From positions 92,100,089 through 92,164,088 of the forward strand of contig NC_044551.1 of assembly GCF_007565055.1 (NCBI RefSeq): a DNA stretch of 64,000 bases, given 5' to 3'. Source of the stretch: Rhinopithecus roxellana (lineage: Eukaryota > Chordata > Mammalia > Primates > Cercopithecidae). The notes beneath the pieces were generated by a model. The model saw nothing but the letters and a program-made list of their open reading frames with translations, had not been told where the DNA came from and did no database searches. Positions 42,746 through 53,360 of the stretch are shown one piece after another. The stretch's first letter is position 1. The number at the start of each line of letters is the position of its first letter. The position numbers were made by a program, and so were the translations under genes.

Positions 42746-42784
42746 CCTTAGCAGACAGACGGGAATCTCACGCGCAGAGCCACG

Positions 42785-42880
42785 GTGTCTGTCTAATCCA
42801 CTCTATCTCCTGTGTTCCTGTTTGTCAACGGTACCTTGCACAGAACATGCATCCAATAAATATTTGCTGAAGAACAATCA
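42785..42880 (+). mobile_element. L2 LINE 3' end
   Basis: ctcctgtgttcctgtttg, ccttgcacagaacatgcatccaataaatatttgctgaa: the L2 3' terminus, partly repeated again at 42900-42930. Confidence 0.7.
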
Positions 42881-43310
42881 TAATAATGATTATCCAAAAT
42901 GCTCAGTAAATATTTGCCGAACGAATGCCCCTGCCAGTAAATAAAGAATTGTTTTCAGCATTTTAATATATTACCAAGAAATGAGACCAACTGGATTTAC
43001 AGACTCATCCAAGAAGCAAAGAGATTTTTGTCCAAGTAGAAAATGCCAAGTAGGGTAAGTTTAGCAGCGTTCAATCCTCTAATAAAAGATCAGCAAATGG
43101 CCTAGAGGGGTTGGGTCTGATTTCCTGAATCCGTCTTTAAGTGGAGATTATGGATTTCCAGATCCTCTCAGACAGGAGGGACCAAAGCAGGAGGGACAAC
43201 TGCCGGACAGCCGTAGCAGTGGGAACCAGAGCTTGCATTGCACATCCCCATACAGCAGTTTCACAGACGTTCCCTTGGGTGGGATATATTAGACTGTAGA
43301 TGTGGAGGGA
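42881..43310. other. Unique sequence
   Basis: Nothing recognised beyond a second aaatatttgccgaacgaatg word from an L2-type end at 42906. Confidence 0.4.
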
Positions 43311-43320
43311 TGATGTGCTT

Positions 43321-43615
43321 CTCTGTTTTTTTGAAAATGAGTTTCACTCTGTCACCCAGGCTGGAGTGCAGTGGCGCAGTCTCTGCTCACTACAACCTCC
43401 ACCTCCCAGGTTTAAGCTAGTCTCTTGCTTCAGCCTCCCAAGTAGCTGGAATTACAGGTATACGCCACTATGCCCGGCTAACTTTGGTACTTTTAGTAGA
43501 GTTGGGGGTTTCACCACATTGGCCAGGTTGGTCTCAAACTCCTGGCCTCCAGTGATCTGCCTGCCTCAGCCTCCCAAAGTGTTGGGATTACAGGCGTAAG
43601 CCCCTGTGCCCATCC
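43321..43615 (-). mobile_element. AluS-like SINE, antisense
   Basis: Short T-tail, complete antisense dimer. Target duplication tgatgtgctt at 43311-43320 and 43616-43625. A third copy of the same ten bases is at 44355-44364 after the next Alu. Confidence 0.92.
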
Positions 43616-43666
43616 TGATGTGCTTTGACTTGCCTTGCCTTTCCTCTTACTTCTTTCTTGCTTCTC

Positions 43667-44070
43667 AGGAGGGGGTAGGGCGGGTGAGGGGGGGAACGGA
43701 GGAAGGAAGGGAGGAGGAGGGGGGGGGAGGGAGGGAGGGAGGGCGGGGGGGGGAGTGGGGAGGGAGTAGGGAGGGAGGGGGGAGGGAGGGAGGGCGGGAG
43801 GGGAGGAGGGGGGCGAGGAGATAGAGAGAGTAGAGAGCGAGAGGGAGAGGGCGAGAGAGAATGAAGTAGGAAGACCAGAAGGCAGCTCAAGACATCCCGC
43901 CCCCATCCCTCCCTGCCCTCCTCCCTCCCTCCTCCCCCCTCACTTCCTTCCTTACTCCTTCTTCCTTCCTTCCCTTCCTTCCTTCCTTCCTTCCTTCCTC
44001 CCTTCCTCCCTTCCTTCTTTACTTCCTTCCTTCCTTCCCTTTTGTCTCTCTCTCGCTCTCTCTTTCTTTT
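43667..44070. repeat. Purine tract facing a pyrimidine tract (imperfect inverted block)
   Basis: 43667-43883 is almost purely A/G with runs of three to nine G. 43894-44070 is almost purely C/T ((CCTT)n and (CCCT)n), running into the tail of the next antisense Alu. The two arms can pair imperfectly through ten mixed bases. The G runs also allow quadruplexes and either arm could form triplex DNA. All long frames here are simple-repeat peptides, not genes. Confidence 0.95.
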
Positions 44071-44354
44071 GAGGCAGAGTTTCACTCTTGTTGCCCAGAC
44101 TGGAGTGCAATGACATGATCTCTGCTAACTGCAACTTCCGCCTCCCAGGTTCAAGTGATTCTCCTGTCTCAGCCTCCTGAGTAGCTGGGATTATAGGCAC
44201 CCGCCACTACGCCCAGCTAATTTTTGGTATTTTTAGTAGAGACGGGGTTTCACCGTATTGGCCAGACTGGTCTTGAACTCCTAACCTCAGGTGATCTGCC
44301 CACCTCAGCCTCCCAAAGTGCTGGCATTACAGACGTGAGTCACCATGCCTGGCC
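44071..44354 (-). mobile_element. AluS-like SINE, antisense
   Basis: Complete antisense dimer from gaggcagagtttcac to catgcctggcc, followed directly by tgatgtgctt (44355-44364). Its A-tail seems to have become the pyrimidine microsatellite upstream. Confidence 0.92.
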
Positions 44355-44659
44355 TGATGTGCTTTTCTTAAGGACGCACACAAAGTAGGGATTTGCAACC
44401 AGGCCATCTGTGTGCTTTTTTACTGCACTGTTCTCCCATTTCACTTTATCACAGCCACAGCAATGAAGCCCAGTGGTCAGTAATTTCCTGAGCTTGAGTC
44501 CAAGCTCCAAGTCATCTAGATGAATCTGTAACTAAGCAGTGGCCACTTAGATAGTTGAGATGTGAGGAAAGAGCCAGCCCAGCAGGTCTTGCATGTCTCC
44601 AGGGAAGCCTAGAACAATGACCCTTGGCCAGCCCTGGGGAGTGCGGTCCCCAGGAAGGT

Positions 44660-45115
44660 TCTAATGTCTGTGATTAATGATTTTGTTCTATACCCCTGGA
44701 GGAACAGGTCACATGCAACCAGCTTGTCAGGGTAGTTTGCACAAACATCAAGATTGATGATGTGTACGTGGCTTCACTGCTGGGGTCCTGAGTTTCACTT
44801 GGCATACCTGATAGCTAAGCAGAATGTGTCTATGTGATCAACCACCTGAAAAACCTTGGACCCTGAGACTGGCATAGGTTTCCCCGGGTCTTCCACACAT
44901 GTCCTTGGAGTTCTCTGCGAGACAAAAACTACATTCTGAGTGGTCTCAGATGAGGAGGCATGAAGGAGCCTGAGTTGGACTGTCCTGGAATGCAACCAAC
45001 GCATATCTTTTCCTGTGGCTTTTTCTCTGCATCCTTTGCTGGAATAAATGCTAGCCATGCGTATAACTTGCTATTGAATCTTGTCAGTCTTTATGGAAAA
45101 TCACCAAACTTAGCA
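44660..45115 (+). mobile_element. ERV LTR-like sequence, family not named
   Basis: The 3' part has LTR logic: ttttcctgtggctttttctctgcatcc, ctggaataaatgctagcc (AATAAA at about 45044), then gtataacttgctattgaatc. 44365-44659 upstream is unassigned and may belong to it. Confidence 0.4.
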
Positions 45116-45582
45116 CCTTGACACACAGAAGAAAACAGGGATGCTCCGCCCCGGCTTATCCTGCCAGATGCTGCCCTTCCTGCTTCCACCCTGACTCCGC
45201 CCAGGTTTGAATGAGGGCTGTGGGAAACAAGGTTTAGAATGGTTACAGCCAAAACCAGAGCTGGATTTGTAACCCCCGTGGAGGTGGGTTTCTGCTTCAG
45301 CTCACAGGCCCAGTGTACACCTAGCTGGAAAATGTGGCAGGAAAGCATGACGGGGCAGGAGGGTGCAGATGCCTGGGTAGCAGACTTCAGGGTTGACTGA
45401 CTTTTGGAATCTGTAGGATTTGTGAACTCTGGTTAATTTCCATAACTGGAGCCACAAGGTCTTCCCTGGATCTCTGTTACTTATTACTGGCTCAGCCAAG
45501 CAAACACTTTGGGTTGAAGTATCCTCTAGTCCTGCAAGTCCCCGACATCCACATGTGTGCAAATTTCTGTTTTACAGTCCAG
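45116..45582. other. Unique sequence
   Basis: Nothing recognised. Confidence 0.45.
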
Positions 45583-45617
45583 AGGCGAAAACCGCAATTA
45601 CCTTTGCACCAAACTAA
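45583..45617 (+). mobile_element. Half of a MADE1 mariner-derived element
   Basis: ggcgaaaaccgcaattacc and tttgcaccaaactaa form the right half of the 80-bp palindromic MADE1, followed by TA. The left half is absent. Confidence 0.88.
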
Positions 45618-45706
45618 TAAAAAGCAAGTCACCCAAATAATTACATACACACTTGCTATTCAGATAAACCCCTGACATTTATTTTGCATAAAAAATAAAT
45701 AGCGTA

Positions 45707-45841
45707 TAGGCCAGGCTCACACCTATAATCCCACCAGTTTGCGAGGCTGAAGCAGGAGGATTGCTTGAGGCCTGGAGCTTGAGACCACCCTGGACAACAT
45801 AGCAAGACCCTGTCTCTACAAAAATAAATTTTAAAAAAATA
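45707..45841 (+). mobile_element. Free left Alu monomer (FLAM-like)
   Basis: Left-arm sequence only: ggccaggctcacaccta, gaggctgaagcaggagg, ctggacaacatagcaagaccc, then an A-rich tail. No right arm. It sits at the edge of the L1 that follows. Confidence 0.75.
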
Positions 45842-46506
45842 GATAGCTTATCCAGAATAGCCAAAACAATTTTGATAAAGGAGAACAAAGTAAGAATACT
45901 CACACCTCCTGATCACAAAACATGCTGCAAAGCAATGGTAATCAAGGCAGTGTGGCACTGGCATAGAATAGACATATAGACCAATGGAACAGAACTGAGA
46001 GTCCGGAAATAAGTCCATGTGTCTATGGTCAACTGAATTTCAACAAGAATGCCAAGACCATTCAGTGAGGAAAGAATTTTTTTTTAACAAATGGTGCTGA
46101 GACAACTGGAAAGCCACACGCAAAAGAATGCATTTTTGACCCATAATTTACACCTATACAAAAATTAACTTAAGGACCAAAGATGTAATTGTAAGAGCTA
46201 AACCTCTAAAACACTTAGAAGAAAATATAGAGGCAAACCATGACACTGGATTTGGCGATGGCTTCTGAGATAAGGCACCAAAAACACAAGAAACAAAAGA
46301 AAAAAATAGGTAGATTGGACTTTACTACAATTAAAATCTTTTTTCCATCAAATGATGCCATCAAGAAAATGAAAAGACCACCCACAGAATGAGAGAAAAT
46401 ATTTGGAAACCATGTATCTGATGAGGGCCTATATCCGGAATATGTAAAGAACTCTTACAACTCAACAACAATAAGACCAACAACCCAATTCAAAAGTGGG
46501 CAAAGG

Positions 46507-47121
46507 GGCTGGGTGCAGTGGTTCACACCTGTAATCCCAGCACTTTGGGAGGCCAAGGCAGGTGGATCACTTGAGGCCAGGAGTTCGAGACCACCCTGGC
46601 CAACATGGTGAAACCTCGTTGATACCAAATTGGCCATGTGTGATGGCTCACACCTATAATCCCAGCACTTTGGGAGGCCGAGGCGGGTGGATCATCTGAG
46701 GTCAGGAGTTCAAGACTAACCTGGCCAACATGGTGAAACCTCGTCTCTACTCATCATACAAAAAATTAGCTGGGTGTGGTGGCATATGCCTGTAATCCCA
46801 GCTACTCAGGAGGCTGAGGCAGGAGAATTGCTTGAACCCGGGAGGCAGAGGTTGCAGTGAGCCAAAATCAAGCCATTGCACTCCAGCCTGGGCGATAAGA
46901 GCAAAACTCCATCTCAAAAAAGAAAAAAAATTACCTGGGTGTGGCGGTGCACGCCTGTAGTCCCAGCTACTTAGAAGGCTGAGGCAGGAGAATTGCTCAA
47001 ACTCAGAAGGCAGAGGCTACAGTGCTGAGTTCATGCCACTGCACTTCAGCCTGGGTGATAGAGTGAGATTTTGTCTCAAAAAAAAAAAAAAAAAAAAAAA
47101 AAGAAAAGAAAAAGGAAAAAA
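46507..47121 (+). mobile_element. AluS-like SINE with a second Alu nested in its linker
   Basis: Outer Alu: left arm 46507-46631, right arm 46932-47065, then a long A-rich tail to 47121. Target duplication gggcaaagg at 46498-46506 and 47122-47130. The inner full-length Alu (46632-46931) starts ggccatgtgtgatgg and ends in aaaaaagaaaaaaaa. Confidence 0.92.
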
Positions 47122-47832
47122 GGGCAAAGGACTTGTGTGGATATTTTCCCAAAGATGATATAGAAATGACCAAGAAGCATATGAGAAAATGTTTAATATT
47201 ACTAACCACTAGGGAAATGCAAATAAAAACAACAATGAAATACCACTTCACACTAGGATAGCTATAAAACAAGAAACAAAACCCAACAGAAAACAAGTGT
47301 TAGCAAAGATGTGGAGAAATTGGACATCTTGTAACATTGGATGGCCATATGGCCCAGGAATTCTACTTTAGGTGTGTGTATACCCCGTAAGTTGAAAACA
47401 GATGTTTAGGTAAAAATTTTTACACAAATTTTCATAGCAGCATATTCACAAGAGCCAAAAGGTGGAAACCGCCCAAATGTCCATCAGAGGATGAGCGGCT
47501 ACGCAGAATGTACTATCTCCATCCAATGGAATATGACTTCACCTTAAGAAGGAATAAAGTACGGATACATGCCACAGTATGGATGAACCTTAAAAATCTT
47601 ATGCTATCTGAAAGCAGATAGTCCCAGAAGACCACATATTACATAATTTCATTTTATGAAATGTCTACAGTGGGCAAATCTCTAGAGACAGAAAGTAGAT
47701 TCACGGTTGCTCAGGGCTGGGGAGATGGGAGGATGAGGTGAAATAGCTAAAGGGTATGGGGTTTCTCTTTGTGGTGATGAAAATGTTCTAAAATTGGCTG
47801 AGGTGATGGCTGCACATATCTATGGCTATATT

Positions 47833-48073
47833 GATTTTATTTTATTGAGATGGAGTCTCACTCTGTCATGTAGGCTGGAGTGCAGTGGCGTGATCTCGGC
47901 TCACTGAAACCTCCAGCTCCCTCAAGCAATTCTCCTGTCTCAGTCTCCCGAGTAGCTGGGACTACAGGAGTCCGTCACCAAACCTGGCTAATTTTTGTAG
48001 TTTTAGTAGAGACGGGGTTTCACCGTATTGGTCAGGCTTGTCTTGAACTCCTGACCTCAGGTGATCTACCCAT
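47833..48073 (-). mobile_element. 5'-truncated AluS-like SINE, antisense
   Basis: TTTTATTTTA-type tail, antisense sequence as far as caggtgatctacccatg, lacking about 45 bases of the Alu 5' end. The target duplication tggctatatt (47823-47832 and 48074-48083) shows the truncation happened at insertion. Confidence 0.9.
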
Positions 48074-48112
48074 GTGGCTATATTTAAAGTCATTAAATTG
48101 TTCACTTTATTT

Positions 48113-48348
48113 TTTATTTTTCAGAGATGGGGCCAGTTGCCCAGGCTGGAGTGCAATGGCATGATCATGGCTCACTACAGCCTCGAACCCCAGGGTTCAA
48201 GCAATCCTCCCTCCTGAGCCTCCCAAGTAGCTGGAACTACAGGTGACTGCCACCACCCCTGGCTAATTTACTTTCTGCTTTTTACTCCAACCCAGGAGTT
48301 GGAGGTTGCAGTGAACTGAGATCACGCCATTATACTCCAGCATGACCG
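48113..48348. mobile_element. Head-on Alu fragments
   Basis: 48113-48282 is antisense AluJ (tttatttttcagagatgggg to cctggctaatttac). At about 48284 the sequence turns to sense right-arm (cccaggagttggaggttgc, gatcacgccattatactccagc) for 65 bases, with no tail. Confidence 0.85.
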
Positions 48349-48404
48349 AACCGACATCATGTGCCTGTGATGGGACGCACAAGGAATGCAGACTTCAGTG
48401 TTTA

Positions 48405-49330
48405 TTCAAAGCAAACACAAATCTAGTGATGAGAAGACCTCAGATGGCCCCACAGGGCAGAGAATCTGGGGAAGGGCATCCCAGATCTTCCATGCAATTC
48501 TCTTCAGTAACAACTTCTGTGGCTCCTGCAAAAATATCAGTGTCGTGCAAGACAAACAAAGCTAAAAGATGGTGTCAGATGAAGGGACACCAAAGAGACC
48601 TGGCTACTAAACATGATGTACGATCCTAGTTTGGATCTTGGACTGGAAGAAAAATGCTACGAAGACATCATTGGATCACTTGGTAACCAGGTAACCACAT
48701 TCCAGCAATGAGAAATTTCCTGGCTCAGATAACTGCCCTGTGGTTATGTGAGAGAACACTCTTATTTGTAGATCTATATGGAAATATTTAGGGGTAAAGG
48801 GTATGATGTATGTAATCTGCTCCTAAATGGATCAGAGAGAAAAAGAGATGTGTATTTATATAGAGAAATAGAGATGATGTGGCCAAATGCGGCAAAATGT
48901 TAGCAATTACTATATCCAGGCTGGGCGTGGTGGCTCACGGTGGCTTGCATCTGTAATCCCAGCACTTTGGGAGGCTGAGGCAGGTGGATAACCTGAGTTC
49001 AGGAGTTTGAGACCACCCTGGCCAACATGGTGAAATCCCATCTCTACTAAAAATGCAAAATTAACTAGGCTTTGTGGTATGTGCCTGTAATCCCCGCTAC
49101 CCAGGAGGCCGAGGCAGGAGAATCACTTGAACTCAGGAGGCAGAGGTTGCAGTGAGCCAAAATTGGGCCATTGCACTCCAGCCTGGGTGACAAGAGCAAG
49201 ACTCCATCTCAAAAACAAACAAACAAACAAACAAAAACAATTAGTATATCTGGGTGAAGGGTACAAGGGAAGATTTTATGTTTCTTGCAATTATTCTGTA
49301 AGTTAGCCATTATTTCACATAAAAGTTATT
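48405..49330 (+). mobile_element. Ancient L1M-like 3' end, split by an Alu
   Basis: gatggtgtcagatgaaggg, gacaccaaagagacctgg, ctgccctgtggttatgtgag, caaatgcggcaaaatgttagc, then after the Alu gtatatctgggtgaaggg, tgcaattattctgtaag, tattTcacataaaag. The order fits an old L1-type 3' terminus. Confidence 0.55.
48919..49236 (+). mobile_element. AluS-like SINE with a small 5' duplication
   Basis: Full dimer with an extra gtggctcacg word near the 5' end and an (AAAC)n tail. Imperfect 12-bp target duplication: aattactatatc at 48905-48916, aattagtatatc at 49239-49250. Confidence 0.92.
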
Positions 49331-49625
49331 GGCCGGGCACAGTGTCTCATGCCTGTAATCCCAGCACCTTAGGAGGCCGAGTTAGGTGGATCACGAGGTC
49401 AGGAGTTCAAGACCAGCTTGGCCAACATGGTGAAACCCCGTCTCTACTAATAATATAGAAAATAGCTGGACGTGGTGGTGGGTGCCTATAATCCCAGCTA
49501 CTCAGGAGGTTGAGGCACGAGAATCGCTTGAACCCCGAAGGCGGAGATAGAGCAGTGAGCCGAGATTGAGCCACTGCACTCCAGCCTGGGTGACGGAGTG
49601 AGACCCCATCTTAAAAAAAGAAAAA
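49331..49625 (+). mobile_element. AluS/Y-intermediate SINE
   Basis: Full dimer with gatcacgaggtcaggagttcaag. Target duplication aaaagttatt at 49321-49330 and 49626-49635. Confidence 0.93.
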
Positions 49626-49639
49626 AAAAGTTATTTTAT

Positions 49640-50231
49640 GTTAAAAATAAAAATCGGTAAAGTTTTCATAATAAAAATAAAATACAATAAAATGTAAAAA
49701 CTCCCCCAAATCTCTGCCATAAAAACTGTAGAGACAAAAGTCAGCTCCTTTAAGGGTAGTGCAGCCCCCAGAAGCCACCACATCGGCCAGGTGGTCGGCA
49801 AACGGCACAGACGCTCACTTGGCTTGGACACCAGCTGGAGTCCCTGAGGCCTGGAGCTTGACCTGGAGAGAAGAGCATTGTTTCCTGGCATAAGAGAAGT
49901 AGAAGAAAACCACTTCTGGGATGAAGTGAGCTCTAGAAGAATCCAAGAGCCTAGAGGCTCCACATGGGTCCTTAGTGTTAGTGGCTAGCTGTGACCCTGC
50001 CAGTCTGCAGACCAGCTAACCACGGGGCCAACTGCATTGATTGAGCGCCTATTGTGTGCAGGAGCCTGTGTGGACTAGGAGGCCCCACTGGTGGCTTGTG
50101 TGTGTGTTTGCATGTTTGTGTGAACCTCATTTCCCTGAGGAGCCAGGTGAGAATGACGATCTTGTCAAAATGCCATTGCTAGCTGCGACAGGCCAGCGTT
50201 GATGGTAGGACAGGTGCAAGAAGCCCTTTTG
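49640..50231. other. Mostly unique sequence
   Basis: No gene. About 50037-50085 (ttgattgagcgcctattgtg) may be a MIR or L2 remnant. Confidence 0.4.
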
Positions 50232-50400
50232 TGCCAAGGAATATTCAAAACATTTCACTTACATTAAGCCATTCAACACCCTCCTGCCCAGCAGCCCCAT
50301 GGGGTAAGTATGACTATTACCTCCTGTTTTACAGATGAGAAGTGAAGTAATGCACCCAAAGTCACCAAGACCTGAGGCTCTTGGTCAACACAGAGGTGGC
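50232..50400 (+). mobile_element. MIR SINE
   Basis: cattaagccattcaacaccc, catggggtaagtatgactattacc, tgttttacagatgagaag, acccaaagtcaccaagacc. Confidence 0.8.
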
Positions 50401-50449
50401 ATGCCCCGCACAACAACACACACCCCACTCTTTGGTCCTGTCCTCTTGG

Positions 50450-50777
50450 TTTTTTTTGTTGTTGTTGTTTGGTTGGTTGGTTGTTTTGTTTGTTTGTTTT
50501 TGAGACAGAGTCTCGCTCTTGTCATTCAGGCTGAAGTAGTGGTGCTATCTCTGCTTACTGCAACCTCTGTCTCTGGGTTCAAACGACTCTCCTACCTTAG
50601 CCTCCTGAGTAGCTGGGATTACAGGCATGCGCCACCACGCCGGCTAATTTTTGTAGTTTTAGTAGAGATGGTTTCTCCATGTTGGCTGAACTGGTCTTGA
50701 ACTGACCTCAGGTGATTCGCCCACCTCGGCCTCCGAAAGTGCTGGGATTACAGGCGTGAGCCACTGTGCCCGGCCTG
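50450..50777 (-). mobile_element. AluS-like SINE, antisense
   Basis: Tail of TTG and TTGG and TTTG units at 50450-50500, then a complete antisense dimer. A 14-bp target duplication, tcctgtcctcttgg, is at 50436-50449 and 50778-50791. Confidence 0.95.
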
Positions 50778-50791
50778 TCCTGTCCTCTTGG

Positions 50792-51442
50792 AACAGAAAT
50801 CAGGACGCCTCTGGGAAGCGGGCTCCAAGAAAACACAATCATGGCTGCATCCTTGCACAGAAGTCGTGGCTCCCTCCGGACTGGGGCAGTGGGCATCTCC
50901 TGGGGTCAAGGCTCAGTTATGAATACATTGCTTAAACTTGACCATTGTGAGTTTCACACCCAATTGGGAAAAAAGACTGGTTTGGTCAGTTGGCATTTCA
51001 GGAGTATCTAAAATATTGAAGTCTGTTTAATATTTCAGTGTACTAGCTCAAGCTTTTGTGCATTTTCATAAAAAAGTTGCTGCCAAACGTATTTTGAATA
51101 CCATTTGTGAGGACGTATGGCTCTTTCCACACCACTCAAAGGCCAGGGAAAGCAGAGTTGGAGGAAACCTCCTTTCATCTTCCTCTAGAGAGTCATTTAA
51201 AAGTAGTGAGTACTTTGAGAAAACGCTTTTGACTCTTGGTCCCTTTTTTTGAGTATTAAATCAATTATAGTCACAAAGCAAGCCTGCATCTCCAGTCTTC
51301 ATCCAGGCGCCACCAAAAAGAAATAAGGCAGCTGAACAGATAGATGATTCTGTGCCATTTCCGCCCCCTCCCCACCCGCCCACAGCAGACATGCTTCTTG
51401 TTTTTGATCAATGGTCAAATGATAACCTGAATGCTCAAGTTC
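50792..51442. other. Unique sequence
   Basis: Nothing recognised. Confidence 0.45.
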
Positions 51443-51690
51443 CTTTTTTTTTTTTTTTTTGAGGTGGAGTTTAGCTCTTGTTGCCCAGACTGGAATGCAA
51501 TGGCGTGATCTGAGTGCACCACAACTTCCGCCTCCCAGGTTCAAGTGATTCTCCTACCTCAGCCTCCTGAGTAGCTGGGATTACAGGCATGCGCCACCAC
51601 GCCTGGCTAATTTTGTATTTTTAGATGAGATGGGGTTTCTCCACGTTGGTCAGGCTGGTCTCGAACTTCCGACCTCAGGTGGTCTACCCT
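51443..51690 (-). mobile_element. AluS-like SINE, antisense, 5' end missing
   Basis: T-tail at 51445-51460 and antisense sequence to cctcaggtggtctaccctcc. The last 45 or so bases of the dimer are absent. Confidence 0.9.
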
Positions 51691-51859
51691 CCACCGTCCG
51701 AGCAATTGGAAGTTGTAAGAGCTTTGGGTCAGAAACGCAGTTGTCTTCTGATCACCCAACTGCCAGGAAAGATGCCACAACAACACAAGAAGGAGGCCAC
51801 TGTCAGTTCCAGCGTTGTCCCCACTGGCACCACTAGGGGGTCAGGCCACTCTGGCCACC

Positions 51860-52353
51860 ATGTAAGGAAGGAGACCGCTACTACGCCTGCTGCCCTCCTC
51901 CCTCTACCTTGCCTAGTTCACAAGACAGGACGAAAGAGAGAAAGCAAAAAGTTAGAAAGAAACGAAAGTAATATAAATAGCCAGACAACTTTAGCACCAC
52001 CACCCGGCCCTAGGAGTTTTAAAAAAGTAATAATAATAACATCAACCTCTGACCTAAACTACTTGTGTTATCTGTAAATTCCAGACACTGTATGAAAAAA
52101 GCACTGTAAAACTTTTTGTTCTGTTAGCTGATGCATGTAGCCCCCAGTCACGTTTTCCACGCTTGCTTGATTTATCACTACCCTTTCACGTGGACCCCTT
52201 AAAGTTGTAAGCCTTTAAAAAGGCCAAGTATTTCTTTTTCGGGGAGCTCGGCTCTTAAGATGCGAGTCTGCCAACGCTCCCGGCCAAATAGCAAACCTCT
52301 TCCTTCTTTAATCCGGTGTCTGAGGAGTTTTGTCTGCGGCTCATCCTGCTGCA
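51860..52353 (+). mobile_element. ERV1-type solo LTR with mutated poly(A) signal
   Basis: Candidate start TGTAAGGAAGG and end ctgctgCA give about 494 bp. Blocks: acaggacgaaagagagaaag, atgcatgtagcccccagtcac, gtggaccccttaaagttg, gggagctcggctcttaag, gctcccggccaaatagc, ggtgtctgaggagttttgtctgcggc. The usual AATAAA after ggcc reads AATAGC. 51691-51859 upstream is not assigned and could be internal provirus remnant or unique. No target duplication found. Confidence 0.65.
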
Positions 52354-52564
52354 CATGGAATGGTCACACAGTAGCCCTAAGTCGTGATTTTCCTTTCACA
52401 GGGACAATGTGACCATTGAAGTAAGCAGTCAATACCTTTAGGACCTCAAGGTGAACCATAATTGGGACACAGAAGTTTCTGGAAGAGGTAGGCTTGGGCA
52501 AGTCAGGTGGGCGGCAGGTTGTGTTTACCGAAAATGGCCATGACACTGCCTCCTACTCTTGTTT

Positions 52565-52990
52565 TTCTGCAGTGTGACCCTGTCATTCCCCCAGGCAGAA
52601 GTGGAGTCTCTTTCTCCATGCCCGGGAACCCCGGCTGGCCTGTGGCTCCCTTGTGACTGATAGGATCGGGTAGAATCGATGTCGCTGACTTCTGAGGCTG
52701 GAGTGTAGTGGTGCAATCTGAGGCCAGGGCAGAGCAGGCCTGATGCTGAGGCCTGGTTCCCTTGGAAGGTTCCCTTCAGGAAGCTCCTGCTCAGAACTCC
52801 GCCTCTGTGCTGCAAGAAGCCCAAGGTCCAGGAAGCAGCCAGGTACCAGGGCTCACACACAGGCTTGGCTGAATCTGGCTTCCCAGACCAGGGGTTAAGA
52901 GGGAAGAAGCTCCCAGGAGATGCCACCCATGGCCATTCACAGCTTCCTGGATGAGGCTTCATCCTCTCCAAACTCCTGACCTGCAGAATC
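52565..52990. mobile_element. Ancient interspersed repeat, family not named
   Basis: gtggagtctctttctccatg, ccggctggcctgtggctccc, gactgataggatcggg, ctgcaagaagcccaagg. The order resembles an old mammalian repeat that I cannot name. A 29-base stretch at about 52696-52724 instead looks Alu-like. Confidence 0.4.
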
Positions 52991-53139
52991 CCTGGGCTTG
53001 GGAAAATGGTTCTTGTTTGATGCCATCATTTGTGGGATGATTGTTACATAGATAGATAACTATGGTAAACCCAGTGTCACAGGCACCACTGGGTGATGGA
53101 GGTCTGGGAATGGGGACCCTTGGTGAGGTGAAGCCCTTC

Positions 53140-53360
53140 GGATTCTGGTCAAGAGAGCGAGCTCTAGAGCTGTCAAGGTTCAAATCCAGTCTCCGCCACT
53201 TACCAGCTCTGTGACAGTGGGAAAGTGACTTAACCTCTCTGTGCCTTGCACGTCTTCCTCTGTGTAGTGGAGGTGATAACAGTATCCACCTGGGCAGGCT
53301 GTTTGAGGACCGAGTGTCATTAATGCCCGAAGAGCACCAGGCTCACGGGAAACGCTTATT
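53140..53360 (+). mobile_element. MIR SINE, near full length
   Basis: gagagcgagctctagagctg, ggttcaaatccagtctccgccacttacc, agtgacttaacctctctgtgcc, gtggaggtgataacagtatcc, ccgaagagcaccaggctcacgg. Confidence 0.9.

Larger units (their letters stand above)
45845..48118 (+). mobile_element. Old L1 (L1MB/ME-like) ORF2 3' part and 3' UTR, broken by Alus
   Basis: Sense L1: ccagaatagccaaaacaatt, gatcacaaaacatgctgc, aatggaacagaactgagag, cattcagtgaggaaagaat, aagtgggcaaagg (46494) continuing at 47122, aatgcaaataaaaacaac, ccacttcacactaggatagc, caaatgtccatcagagg, aatggaatatgacttcacc, then the 3' UTR to ttaaattgttcacttta (48118). ORF2 normally encodes the L1 endonuclease and reverse transcriptase. Only the C-terminal part is here and it is full of stops and indels. 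Confidence 0.85.

Noticed and set aside
43511..44085. 131- and 165-codon minus-strand frames, and a facing plus-strand frame
   Set aside because: Low-complexity P/S/L, K/E/R/G and G/R/E peptides from the purine and pyrimidine microsatellites plus Alu.
52696..52724. Alu-like 29-base snippet (aggctggagtgtagtggtgc...) inside non-Alu sequence
   Set aside because: Too short to call an insertion or gene conversion tract; it may be chance or convergent decay. Needs an orthologous alignment.
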